From Streptomyces sp. NBC_01476 (GTDB taxonomy: Bacteria; Actinomycetota; Actinomycetes; Streptomycetales; Streptomycetaceae): a stretch of 64,000 nt of DNA. The translations under genes were made by a program, and so were the position numbers. The notes under the pieces are model-generated. The model searched no databases. It was given only the letters and a program-made list of their open reading frames with translations, and was not told where the DNA came from. The DNA is taken from the NCBI RefSeq assembly GCF_036227265.1, contig NZ_CP109446.1, positions 8,263,001 through 8,327,000 on the forward strand, given 5' to 3'. Of the stretch, positions 56,566-64,000 are shown in pieces. Numbering within the stretch: the stretch's first letter is position 1; each line of letters begins with the position of its first letter.

Positions 56566-56793
56566 TCAGTGTCCTGAGCCGTCCGGCGCCGTCCCCTGAA
56601 GGACGTCGAGGGTGAGGACGCCGCCGCCGATGCCCCAGCCGCCGTCGGTGACTTCTTCGACCACGACGAGGGTGTTGGGCCGGGCCCGCTCGCCGTAGAT
56701 CTCGGCGTACAGGTCGGTGGTGCGGGTGATGATGGTCTTCTTCTGCTCGGGCGTGAGGGTCCCGGCGGGGACCTTGAAGTTGGCGAACGGCAT
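56566..56793 (-). CDS. 4-oxalocrotonate tautomerase family protein
   Basis: A 75-residue tautomerase. After Met removal the N-terminal Pro (MPFANFKVPAGTLT) is the catalytic base. EQKKTIITRTTDLYAEIYG and NTLVVVEEVTDGGWGIGG are typical of the family. It is last in the operon after two SDRs; AAGGAG lies 9 bases before ATG 56793. It isomerises enols or keto-acids; the exact substrate is unknown. Confidence 0.9.
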   Translation of the reverse strand: MPFANFKVPAGTLTPEQKKTIITRTTDLYAEIYGERARPNTLVVVEEVTDGGWGIGGGVLTLDVLQGTAPDGSGH

Positions 56794-56842
56794 GGCTGTG
56801 CTCCTTCGTGACGGTGGAACTACCGGGACCTGACCGGCGGGG

Positions 56843-57751
56843 TCAGAGGGCCGCGTACGGCGTGAGCAGGTCCTCCAGGCCGACCCGGCGGTAGAACTCG
56901 ACCCGGATCCGGTCGGCGACGGCGGAGACGACCTCGCTGCCGTCGTGGCTCGGGTCGACATGGGTACGGAAGGGGCGCCGGCCGCTGGGCAGGCCGACGA
57001 CGCGGACGATCTCGGCGGCGACCTCGGCCACGTCGGCGTCCGGCGGGATCAGCGCCGCCAGCCGCCCATTGACGTCCTCCATCAACTGCTTGTAGTGGAC
57101 GTCATAGGCCGCGGCCCGCGCGGTGTCGGCGGGCGTGCCGGCATGGGCGAAGTGGTTCGTGCCCGAGGTGAAGGCGCCGGGGACGACGATGCTGGTGTCG
57201 ATGCCGAACTTGATGAGTTCGCCCGCGTAGCTCACGGCCAGGGCGTCCATGGCGGCCTTGGCGGCGAAGTAGGGGCCGAGGAAAGGCGGGCAGCCGCCGC
57301 GGCTGCTGGAGGAGCCGACCCATACGACCAGGCCGTGGCCCTGCTCCCGCAAGGCGGGCAGGACGGCCCGGTTCACCCGCTGGGATCCGAGAACGTTGGT
57401 GTCGTAGACAGCGGCGAGCTGCTCCGGGGTGAAGGCCTCGGCGGGGCCGAGGACCATGTGGCCGGCGTTGTGCACGACCACGTCCAAGTGTTCCTGCTCC
57501 GTGAGGATCCGCGCGATGCCGGCGTCGACGGACTCCTGCGAGGAGACGTCGAGTTCGACCGCGCGCAGGGCGACCTGGTGCTCATCGGCGTACGCCGCGA
57601 GGTCGGCGGCGGCCTGGGCATTGCGCGTGCCGGTGTGGCGCATGCCCGCGTAGACGGTGTGTCCGGCCCGGGCCAGGGCGCGGACGGTCAGGGCCCCGAA
57701 TCCGCTGGAGGCGCCGGTGACGACGATGGTCCGGGGGTGGGTGTCGGCCAT
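56843..57751 (-). CDS. Short-chain dehydrogenase/reductase
   Basis: A 302-residue SDR: VVTGASSGFGALTVRALARAGH, HNAGHMVLG, catalytic Ser in VWVGSSSSRGG and Tyr/Lys in PYFAAKAAMDA. ATG 57751 is used; TTG 57760 is in frame 9 bases upstream. It lies 31 bases after the first SDR gene and 49 bases before the tautomerase gene, within the TetR-controlled operon. Confidence 0.92.
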   Translation of the reverse strand: MADTHPRTIVVTGASSGFGALTVRALARAGHTVYAGMRHTGTRNAQAAADLAAYADEHQVALRAVELDVSSQESVDAGIARILTEQEHLDVVVHNAGHMVLGPAEAFTPEQLAAVYDTNVLGSQRVNRAVLPALREQGHGLVVWVGSSSSRGGCPPFLGPYFAAKAAMDALAVSYAGELIKFGIDTSIVVPGAFTSGTNHFAHAGTPADTARAAAYDVHYKQLMEDVNGRLAALIPPDADVAEVAAEIVRVVGLPSGRRPFRTHVDPSHDGSEVVSAVADRIRVEFYRRVGLEDLLTPYAAL

Positions 57752-57782
57752 GACGGTCAACTCTCCTGTCGTGGTCGGGGTG

Positions 57783-58517
57783 TCAGATGATGCCGCCGTT
57801 GACCCGGATGACCTGGCCGTTTGTCCAGTGGCCCGCGGGGGAGGCGAGGAAGGCCGCGGCCCCGGCGATGTCGGCGGGGGTGCCGAGCCGTTCGAGCGGC
57901 GGCTGGGAGGCGAGACGGGCGATGGTCTCCTCGTCCTTGCCGTCGAGGAACAGCTCGGTGGCGGTCGGCCCCGGGGCGATGGTGTTGACGTTGATGTTCC
58001 GGCCGCGCAGTTCGCGGGCGACGATCAGGGTGATCGCCTCCACGGCGCCCTTGCTCGCGGCGTAGGCGGCATATCCCGGGAATGCCAGGCCGACCACCGA
58101 GGTGGAGAAGGTGATCAGCGAGCCGCCGCTGCGCAGCCGCCGGGCGGCCTGCTGGACGACGACGAAGGTGCCGCGGATGTTCGTGCGGTGCTGTGCGTCC
58201 AGCACGTCCAGGTCCAGCTCCGCGATCGGGGCCAGGTCCATCCGGCCCGCCGCGTGCACGACGACATCGACCCCGCCGAACTCGCTCTCGGCCAGGTCGA
58301 ACATGGCCGAGACCGTGTTCTCGTCGGCGACATCGGCCTGTGCGGCCAGCGCCCGGCCGCCGCTCTTCTCGATGGCCTCGACCACCTCCTGGGCCCCTTC
58401 CCGGCGCCCGGCATAGCCCACGACCACGCTGTAGCCGTCGGCTCCCAGCCGGCGCGCGACCTCCGCGCCGATTCCGCGGGAGCCTCCGGTGACGATCGCG
58501 ACACGACTGGTGCTCAT
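57783..58517 (-). CDS. Short-chain dehydrogenase/reductase, FabG-like
   Basis: A 244-residue classical SDR: IVTGGSRGIGAEVARRLG, VHAAGRMDLAP, Ser in FSTSVVGLAFPG, YAAYAASKGAVEAIT, PGPTATELF and the family end NGQVIRVNGG. GGAGG precedes ATG 58517 by 8 bases. It is the first gene of the operon and has two TetR-type operator copies in its promoter region. Confidence 0.94.
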   Translation of the reverse strand: MSTSRVAIVTGGSRGIGAEVARRLGADGYSVVVGYAGRREGAQEVVEAIEKSGGRALAAQADVADENTVSAMFDLAESEFGGVDVVVHAAGRMDLAPIAELDLDVLDAQHRTNIRGTFVVVQQAARRLRSGGSLITFSTSVVGLAFPGYAAYAASKGAVEAITLIVARELRGRNINVNTIAPGPTATELFLDGKDEETIARLASQPPLERLGTPADIAGAAAFLASPAGHWTNGQVIRVNGGII

Positions 58518-58552
58518 GACAAAACCTCCGACTGGCAGCGACGTTTCCGTTC

Positions 58553-58590
58553 GCTAGCCACGATAACACCTGGATCGTATCGTCGTTAAC
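58553..58590. promoter_or_regulatory. TetR operator pair (sites 2 and 3) before the SDR operon
   Basis: GCTAGCCACGATAAC (58553-58567) matches the TetR-gene site at 13 of 15 positions; CGTATCGTCGTTAAC (58576-58590) matches its reverse complement at 12 of 15. Two sites in tandem 23 bases apart fit cooperative TetR binding. Confidence 0.65.
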
Positions 58591-58738
58591 ACCCGTCGCG
58601 GGAAACTGCTCCGTCGCAGCTCAGGACCTGCTCGTGCCGCTCGTAGCGCCGCCGAGAAGGCCGCAGCCCTCCGGTGCCGTGATCACGGCCCCCGCCGGTG
58701 AACGGGGCCACCCCTCCCTGACCGGCCCCGGACCACCC

Positions 58739-60751
58739 TCAGGTGTGCGCCGGGGTGCCGGATTCCGTGGCGGCCAGGGCAGGGATGACGCCGCCGGCGC
58801 GGACGGTGGCGCGGCGGTTGGCGGGGAGGTGGTGGTGGACCGCGTACCTCTCGCCCCGTGTGGAGTTGCGGACACTGAGCCCGGGTTCCGCCTCGGCGCT
58901 GAGGGCCGCGTGAAGCCCCTCGAAGTGCAACGTGTCGCCCTGCCGGACGCGGTCGTAGTCGGCGGGGTCGTCGAACTCCAGCGCCAGCACACCGAAGTTG
59001 GCGAGGTTCTGCCAGTGGATGCGGGCGTAGGACTTGGCGATCACCGCGCGCAGTCCCAGGAACCGGGGGGTGAGCGCGGCGTGTTCGCGGGACGAGCCCT
59101 GGCCGTAGTTCTCCCCGCCGACGACGACATGTCCCTGACCGTGTCCGGCGTCCCGCTGTTCCGCCGCCCGCCGGGGGTAGTCGGGGTCGATCCGGGTGAA
59201 GGTGAACGCGGCGAGCCCGGGGATGTTCGACCGGTAGGGCAGCGCCCTGGCGCCCGCGGGCGAGATCTCGTCGGTGGAGACGTCGTCCCCGGCCTTCAGC
59301 AGCACCGGCGCGTCCAGCGTGTCCGGGAGGGGATCGAGACGCGGAAGCGCGGAGATACCGGGGCCCCGCTCCAGTGCGACCCGCGCGGCGTCCTCGGGCG
59401 GCAGCGGCGGCTCCAGCATCGCCCGGTTCACCGGCTCCCGGCGCAGTGAAGCCACCGCGGGGTGGTCGAAGCCGTTGCGGCCTGCCCACTCGCGGGGATC
59501 GGTGATCACACCCGTCAGCGCGGAGGCGGTGGCGGTCTCCGGCGAGCACAGCCAGACGGCGTCGTCCTCGGTGCCCGAGCGGCCGGGGAAGTTCCGCGGG
59601 AAGGTCCGCAGCGAGTTGCGGTGGGCGGCGGGTGCCTGGCCCATGCCGATGCAGCCCAGGCAGCCGGCCTGGTGGATACGGGCGCCCGCCGCGATCAGGT
59701 CGAACATGGCACCGGAGCGCGTGAGGTCCTGGAGCGTCTCCCGCGAGGTCGGATTGATGTCGAAACTGACGCCTGCCGCCGTCTGCCGCCCCTTGGCCAT
59801 GGCCGCCGCCACGCCGAAGTCCCGCAGGCCCGGATTGGCCGACGAGCCGATGACCGCCTGGTCGCAGGGTTCGCCGGCCGCGGCGCGGACCGGTACGACG
59901 TTTCCCGGCGACGTCGGGCGGGCGATCAGCGGCTCCAGACCGGACAGGTCGATCTCCTCCACCAGGTCGTACCGCACGTCCTCGTCCGCGGTGACCGCCC
60001 GGAACGCGCCCTCGCGGCCCTCACTGCGCAGGAAGTCCCGTACCGCTTCGTCGGCGGGGAAGACACTGGTGGTCGCGCCCAGCTCGGCGCCCATGTTCGC
60101 GATCACGTGCCGGTCCATGGCGGTCAGCGCGGCCAGGCCGGGACCGTGGTACTCCAGCACCCGGTTGACGCCGCCCTTCACGCCGTGCCGGCGCAGCAGC
60201 TCCAGGATGACGTCCTTGGCGCTGACCCAGTCGGGCAGTGCGCCGGTCAGCCGGATGCCCCAGATCTCGGGCATGGTGATCCGCAGCGGCCGGCCGGCCA
60301 TGGCCAGCGCCACCTCCAGACCGCCGGTGCCCACCGCGAAGATCCCCAGCGAGCCCGCGGCACAGGTGTGCGAGTCCGAACCGGCCAGGGTTTTGCCGGG
60401 CACGCCGAAGTGCTGCATGTGAACCGGGTGCGACACGCCGTTGCCCGGCTTCGAATACCACAGGCCGAAGCGCCGGGCCGCCGAGCGCAGGAAGGTGTGG
60501 TCCTCGGCGTTGCGCTCATCGGTCTGCAGGATGTTGTGATCCACGTACTGCACGCTGACCTCGGTGCGTACCCGGTCGAGACCGATGGCCTCCAGTTCCT
60601 GCATCACCAGGGTGCCGGTGGCGTCCTGGGTGAGTGTCTGGTCGACCCGCAGACCGATCTCCTCGCCGGGCTCCATACGGCCTTCGACGAGATGTTCCGC
60701 GATGAGCCGGTGGGCGACGCTTCCATCGGTCCTCGGCCTGTTTCCGGGCAT
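58739..60751 (-). CDS. Aconitate hydratase family [4Fe-4S] enzyme
   Basis: The 670-residue protein has the aconitase layout: AGSDSHTCAAGSLGIFA with the first cluster Cys, AGCLGCIGMGQAPA with the Cys pair, SSANPGLRDFG, and a swivel domain (GENYGQGSSREHAALTPRFLGLRAVIAKSYARIHWQNLANFG). It is the shorter class (about 650-670 residues), not the 900-residue AcnA of the main citric acid cycle, so it may serve a side route or be a related hydro-lyase. ATG 60751 is selected: translation further upstream in the same open frame gives Arg-rich nonsense. It diverges from the split-barrel gene. Confidence 0.9.
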   Translation of the reverse strand: MPGNRPRTDGSVAHRLIAEHLVEGRMEPGEEIGLRVDQTLTQDATGTLVMQELEAIGLDRVRTEVSVQYVDHNILQTDERNAEDHTFLRSAARRFGLWYSKPGNGVSHPVHMQHFGVPGKTLAGSDSHTCAAGSLGIFAVGTGGLEVALAMAGRPLRITMPEIWGIRLTGALPDWVSAKDVILELLRRHGVKGGVNRVLEYHGPGLAALTAMDRHVIANMGAELGATTSVFPADEAVRDFLRSEGREGAFRAVTADEDVRYDLVEEIDLSGLEPLIARPTSPGNVVPVRAAAGEPCDQAVIGSSANPGLRDFGVAAAMAKGRQTAAGVSFDINPTSRETLQDLTRSGAMFDLIAAGARIHQAGCLGCIGMGQAPAAHRNSLRTFPRNFPGRSGTEDDAVWLCSPETATASALTGVITDPREWAGRNGFDHPAVASLRREPVNRAMLEPPLPPEDAARVALERGPGISALPRLDPLPDTLDAPVLLKAGDDVSTDEISPAGARALPYRSNIPGLAAFTFTRIDPDYPRRAAEQRDAGHGQGHVVVGGENYGQGSSREHAALTPRFLGLRAVIAKSYARIHWQNLANFGVLALEFDDPADYDRVRQGDTLHFEGLHAALSAEAEPGLSVRNSTRGERYAVHHHLPANRRATVRAGGVIPALAATESGTPAHT

Positions 60752-61051
60752 GATCGCCTCCCGCGGCGAGTGGACACCGTCCCTCGGGTACCCGCGTGTA
60801 CGCGGCCGACACCCCCGGCCGGCCCGCTCCCGGGCCGGCGCCGCGCGCATCCCACCCGGGACCGGCAGCCGTGATCTTCCCGCCCCCGCTCCTCCGCGGG
60901 CCCGGACGCCGGCCGGACGGTTCGCCACGCGGCTGTCCGCCCCTTCGCGGTTCCGCGCCCGCACGGGCACCAACTCACCTGGCAGGCAAGGCGCGTCGGG
61001 GCACGCCGGATACGTGATCACGTCTTTACGGCCCGTTGATACGATCACCCC
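60752..61051. other. Divergent intergenic region
   Basis: 300 bases between the aconitase and the split-barrel gene. The left two thirds are GC-rich without coding signal; the right end has the palindrome at 61012-61023 and a possible -10 sequence TACGAT (61040-61045) only 6 bases before ATG 61052, which would give a leaderless mRNA. Confidence 0.45.
61012..61023. promoter_or_regulatory. Palindrome ACGTGATCACGT
   Basis: A perfect 12-bp palindrome 29 bases before ATG 61052. It overlaps the expected -35 position of that gene and may be a repressor site. Confidence 0.5.
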
Positions 61052-61477
61052 ATGACCGCTCTGCCGCAGGAACTGCGGGACCTGATCGCCTCCGGCCCGA
61101 TGGCACATCTGAGCACCATCAACGCCGACGGAAGCCCACAGGTCACCGTCGTCTGGATCGGGCTCGACGGCGACGACCTCGTCAGCGGGCACATGTCCCG
61201 GTACACGAAACTGCGCAACATCGAACGGGACCCGAGAGTCGTGCTGTCCTTCGACACACCGCGTGTGCCCGGGGTCTTCCTGAACGAGTACGCCGTGCTG
61301 CGGGCGCGGGCCGAGGTCCAGCCCAGCGACGACGCCTGGGACCTGCTCAACCGGCTGACGAAGGTCTACATGTCCCCTGACACCGAGTTCCCGGCGCCGA
61401 AGGGCCCCGGCTACATCGTGCGTTACTCCGTCGAACGCATCGGCGGCGTCGGCCCCTGGGCGCCGGCCTCCCGCTGA
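61052..61477 (+). CDS. PPOX-class split-barrel flavin/F420-dependent enzyme
   Basis: A 141-residue split beta-barrel protein of the pyridoxamine-phosphate-oxidase-like family: MAHLSTINADGSPQVTVVWIG, LVSGHMSRYTKLRNIERDPRVVLSF. The pattern fits the actinobacterial F420-binding subfamily (Rv0121/Rv1155-like). It probably binds F420 or FMN and reduces or oxidises a small substrate, which is unknown. No Shine-Dalgarno sequence is evident, consistent with leaderless translation. Confidence 0.9.
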   Translation: MTALPQELRDLIASGPMAHLSTINADGSPQVTVVWIGLDGDDLVSGHMSRYTKLRNIERDPRVVLSFDTPRVPGVFLNEYAVLRARAEVQPSDDAWDLLNRLTKVYMSPDTEFPAPKGPGYIVRYSVERIGGVGPWAPASR

Positions 61478-61541
61478 GCCCACGGACCCGGCGGCCAGGG
61501 CGGCGGCCAGAGTGCGCCGGCCCCAGCGCGCTCTGCCGGGC

Positions 61542-62402
61542 TCACCCCTCCCGCCGTACCGCCCGCCGCGCCACCGGGAGCCGGGTCAGTGCCGCGTACA
61601 ACGCCAGACCCACCACCGCCCCGGTGCCGCCGCCGAAGGCCACCGTCGGCACGAGGTCGAGGAGGCGCGCGTCACGCAGCGGACCCCGGCCCCAGCGGGA
61701 CAGCCGCTCCGCCGCCCCCGCCGTCGCCGCGCAGCCGACCAGCGCCACCACAGCGCTCCTGGTACGCGGCGACAGCCGCAGCCGGCGGCCGGGACCTCCG
61801 GAGTACGCCCCAGAGTCCGCCGCGGGCCCCGCCGCAGGGGAGTCCGCCGCAGGCAGCTCCCGCAGTGCCCGCGCCAGATACCAGGCGATCACCCCGAGCC
61901 CGACCGCCGAACTCGCGTACTGCAGGAGCTCGTACAGCGGCTCCCCGCGGTACGAACGGTTCAGCACCGGCAGCAGCCGCACCCCCGCCCGGCCGCCGTG
62001 CGTGAAGGCGTCCCAGCCCACATGGGTCGCCGCGCCGACGGCCGCGGACAGGACGAACCAGCCGACCGCGGCGGCGTCGGGGGCGCGACCGCGGGGCGCG
62101 GTCAGCGTGTCGGCGGCATCCGCCCACCGGGCGGGCAGCAGAGCGACGAGCGGTTCACGCAGCAGGCCGTGCCAGCCGGCCACGAGGACGGCTGCGATGG
62201 CCACGTCCGCCGTGGGCAGACCCCAGAGGCTGTGGGTGAACGTGCCGTAGCCGAAGGTGCCGCGGACCAGCGAGTCGGTGAAGAACGGCACGTCGGGAGC
62301 CAGCGATCCGGCGACCATCGCCGAGGCGACCAGCGGCCCGCGGGCACGCCCGTCGCGGAGCAGAGGGAGGATGGCGGCGGGATGGCTGAACGTGAACGGC
62401 AT
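61542..62402 (-). CDS. DUF4184 family membrane protein
   Basis: The 286-residue membrane protein starts MPFTFSHPAAILPLL, the hallmark of DUF4184, and contains THVGWDAFTHGG and FGYGTFTHSLWGLP, with conserved His/Asp residues resembling metal-dependent hydrolase families (YdjM/LexA-regulated type). About five helices are predicted. Function is unknown. ATG 62402 gives this start; a longer frame upstream is not typical of the family. Confidence 0.88.
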   Translation of the reverse strand: MPFTFSHPAAILPLLRDGRARGPLVASAMVAGSLAPDVPFFTDSLVRGTFGYGTFTHSLWGLPTADVAIAAVLVAGWHGLLREPLVALLPARWADAADTLTAPRGRAPDAAAVGWFVLSAAVGAATHVGWDAFTHGGRAGVRLLPVLNRSYRGEPLYELLQYASSAVGLGVIAWYLARALRELPAADSPAAGPAADSGAYSGGPGRRLRLSPRTRSAVVALVGCAATAGAAERLSRWGRGPLRDARLLDLVPTVAFGGGTGAVVGLALYAALTRLPVARRAVRREG

Positions 62403-62487
62403 TCCGTCATGATCCCCGGGAGCCCGCCGCTCCGCGAGCCGGCCGGCCCCTCCCGGGGCCGGTGACGGGCTGCGGGGAGGACGGAGC

Positions 62488-63054
62488 ATGAGAAGAGTTC
62501 TGGTCGTCGGGATCACCGGCGCCGGCAAGACCACCCTGGCCCGGGCGCTCGCCGGCCGGTTCGCGCTCCCCTTCCACGAGATGGACGCCCTCGCCTTCAC
62601 AGGGCCGGGCTGGCAGGAAAACCCGCGCCTGCTGGAGGACGTGGCACGGATCAGTTCCGGTCCCTCCTGGGTGTTCGACTCCTTCGGCTACCCGGCGGTC
62701 CGCGACCTGCTCTGGGAGCAGGCCGACACCGTCGTCTGGCTCGACTACGCACGCCCGGTGGTCATGCGGCGCGTGCTGCGGCGTTCAGCGGTACGCACCC
62801 TGCTGCGGCGCCGGGTCTTCGGCGGCAACGTCGAAACGGCGGCCGGCTGGCTCAGCCCGGACCACCCCGCACGGTGGGCCTGGTCCCAGCACGCACACCG
62901 CAGGACCGACATCGCCGGCCGCTGCGCCGACCCCCGATTCGCACCCCTTGAGGTCGTCCGCCTCACCACTCCGCGGGCGGCCAAGAAGTGGCTCCGCACC
63001 CCCCGGGCCGCCGCCCACCGCCCAACGGGCCCCCGCCCAGGCGGACTCGGCTAG
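62488..63054 (+). CDS. P-loop adenylate kinase-like ATPase
   Basis: P-loop GITGAGKTT near the N-terminus, FHEMDALAFTGPGWQE (substrate-like Asp), WLDYARPVVMRRVLRRS (lid Args). The 188-residue size and pattern fit the AAA_17/topology-modulation (FlaR-like) NTP kinases common in actinobacteria. It would phosphorylate a small molecule or act as an ATPase. The Arg/Pro-rich end is weakly conserved. It diverges from the DUF4184 gene. Confidence 0.86.
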   Translation: MRRVLVVGITGAGKTTLARALAGRFALPFHEMDALAFTGPGWQENPRLLEDVARISSGPSWVFDSFGYPAVRDLLWEQADTVVWLDYARPVVMRRVLRRSAVRTLLRRRVFGGNVETAAGWLSPDHPARWAWSQHAHRRTDIAGRCADPRFAPLEVVRLTTPRAAKKWLRTPRAAAHRPTGPRPGGLG

Positions 63055-63101
63055 GGTACGGAACGCGTCCGGGTCGGGGATCGCGCCTGGTTGGGGGAGA
63101 C

Positions 63102-64000
63102 ATGGTGGGCGAAACAGCCAACAGCGGTACGGCGAAGGCGCAGAGCGCGCAGTCGGCCTTGACGTCGGTCGTGGTGCACGCGGCCGGAGCGGTGTGCACG
63201 CGCCGCGCACACGTGACCGTACCGGCAGGCAACGGGGAAGCCACGGTACGGATCGGTGGCCTGCCGCTCACCCTCCACGAACAGTCGTTGCGTGCCCACG
63301 TGGTAACCGGACCGCGCGGGCTGCGGGTGACGGGCATTCGGCTCGACCTGGGAGCGACCCTGCGCCGGGGCGACGAACTGCCCGGGCTGCGGCTGGACTT
63401 GGAGGACGCCGAGGACCAGCAGGCCAGGCTGCGGGAGCGCCGTGAGCGCCTGGAGGGCGAGATCGAGGAGGTCGCGGGGCTGCGGGCCGAACCACCGCAG
63501 CCACGGCGGGGGGACCCGCCCCGCTGGGCACCGGTGGAGTCCTTTCTCGCCCTGGCCGGCTTCGTCGACACCCGGCTCGGCACACTGCACGAGCAGGTGC
63601 GGATCACCGAGGACCAACTGGACCGGGCCGACCACGAGGTGGACGTCCTCAGGGCCAGACTCCACGAGGCGTCGTCCGCCGTGAACACCGAACGGGCCCA
63701 GCTGTCCCTGCACGCGGTGGTGACGCTGGCCCCTGAAATCACGGAGGCGGCCGAACCCGCTGAGACGGCCGACGCCGCTGAGACGGCCGAACCCACAAAG
63801 ACGTCTGACGCCGCCGGCGCGCGGGGAGTTGACGCACCGCCAGGCGACCCCGGCCTCCCGGAAGCCACCACCGGCAGCGACCCCGTCGAGATCGAGGTGG
63901 AGTACCACGTCCCCGGAGCCACCTGGATCCCCACCTACCAACTCCGCCTGGACGGAAGCAGCGGCGCCGGGACGCTCGTCCTGCGCGCCTCCGTCGCGCA
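63102..64000 (+). CDS. MuiA-like (DUF4139/DUF4140) protein, N-terminal part, cut by window edge
   Basis: ATG 63102 follows a GGGGGAGA site. The N-terminal DUF4140 domain shows VVVHAAGAVCTRRAHVTVPAG and VTGIRLDLGA; a coiled coil follows (DLEDAEDQQARLRERRERLEGEIEEV and a second one around 175-210); a Glu/Ala/Thr-rich repeat linker precedes the start of the DUF4139 domain (VEYHVPGATWIPTYQLRLD). This is the mucoidy inhibitor A family. The frame stays open to the right edge. Function in actinobacteria is unknown. Confidence 0.88.
   Translation, partial: MVGETANSGTAKAQSAQSALTSVVVHAAGAVCTRRAHVTVPAGNGEATVRIGGLPLTLHEQSLRAHVVTGPRGLRVTGIRLDLGATLRRGDELPGLRLDLEDAEDQQARLRERRERLEGEIEEVAGLRAEPPQPRRGDPPRWAPVESFLALAGFVDTRLGTLHEQVRITEDQLDRADHEVDVLRARLHEASSAVNTERAQLSLHAVVTLAPEITEAAEPAETADAAETAEPTKTSDAAGARGVDAPPGDPGLPEATTGSDPVEIEVEYHVPGATWIPTYQLRLDGSSGAGTLVLRASVA

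Noticed and set aside
60752-61483. N-terminal extension of the aconitase (914 codons in total)
   Set aside because: The added residues are Arg/Pro-rich and antisense to the split-barrel gene. The family start and length fit ATG 60751.

Overview
The window is very GC-rich (about 70% or more, with strong G/C preference at third codon positions). It uses many GTG starts and GGAGG-type ribosome binding sites, and its genes overlap by 4 bases (ATGA/GTGA) inside operons. Together with the families present (group 5/1h [NiFe]-hydrogenase, SARP/STAND-type regulator, many TetR/GntR/LysR regulators, a Smr protein, secreted propellers) this points to an actinomycete, most likely Streptomyces or a close relative. 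No rRNA, tRNA, CRISPR array, transposase or phage gene was seen.

Region 1-11,030 is a hydrogenase locus for a high-affinity, oxygen-tolerant [NiFe]-hydrogenase that scavenges trace H2. On the minus strand run hhyS and hhyL (small and large subunits), a NifU/Rieske-like iron-sulphur protein, three cluster-specific proteins of unknown function, a 39-residue membrane micropeptide, a maturation protease and an in-frame HypC-HypF fusion that leaves the window at the left edge. On the plus strand hypA and hypB diverge from hhyS, and a small Smr gene with an apparent CTG start follows. The nickel-insertion proteins HypA/B, the cyanide-ligand pathway HypC/F and the endopeptidase together would assemble the active site.

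Region 11,400-24,270 is a mixed housekeeping/accessory stretch: secreted NHL/FN3 propeller, SURF1 oxidase-assembly factor, macrodomain, FAD disulfide oxidoreductase, Na+/H+ antiporter, glycine-rich membrane protein, a TetR/quinone-oxidoreductase operon under a 42-bp palindrome, a second secreted propeller, a thaumatin-like protein and two small cytosolic proteins.

Region 24,370-37,800 is the most interesting part: a compact catabolic island. A NitT/TauT-type ABC importer feeds a UbiD prenyl-FMN decarboxylase, a three-subunit molybdenum hydroxylase, an alpha/beta-hydrolase and an ACMSD-type amidohydrolase. Two paralogous GntR regulators flank or interrupt the operon, and a divergent ubiX-xdhC pair supplies both exotic cofactors (prenyl-FMN and sulfurated Mo cofactor). 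Two copies of the palindrome AGTGTCGACACT sit in the promoter region. I could not match the combination to a described pathway; it looks like an inducible route for an aromatic or heteroaromatic carboxylate.

Region 37,900-64,000 holds glpD, an SDR, a DUF1918 protein, an SdsA-type alkylsulfatase beside a LysR remnant, an MDR oxidoreductase, a large secreted multidomain enzyme with two discoidin domains, a STAND/TPR regulator, a LysR/aldo-keto reductase pair, a TetR gene, a structured RNA leader in front of a small ORF and a DedA gene, pyrE, a TetR-controlled SDR/SDR/tautomerase operon with shared operators, an aconitase, an F420/flavin-type split-barrel protein, a DUF4184 membrane protein, a P-loop kinase-like protein and the start of a MuiA-like gene cut by the right edge.
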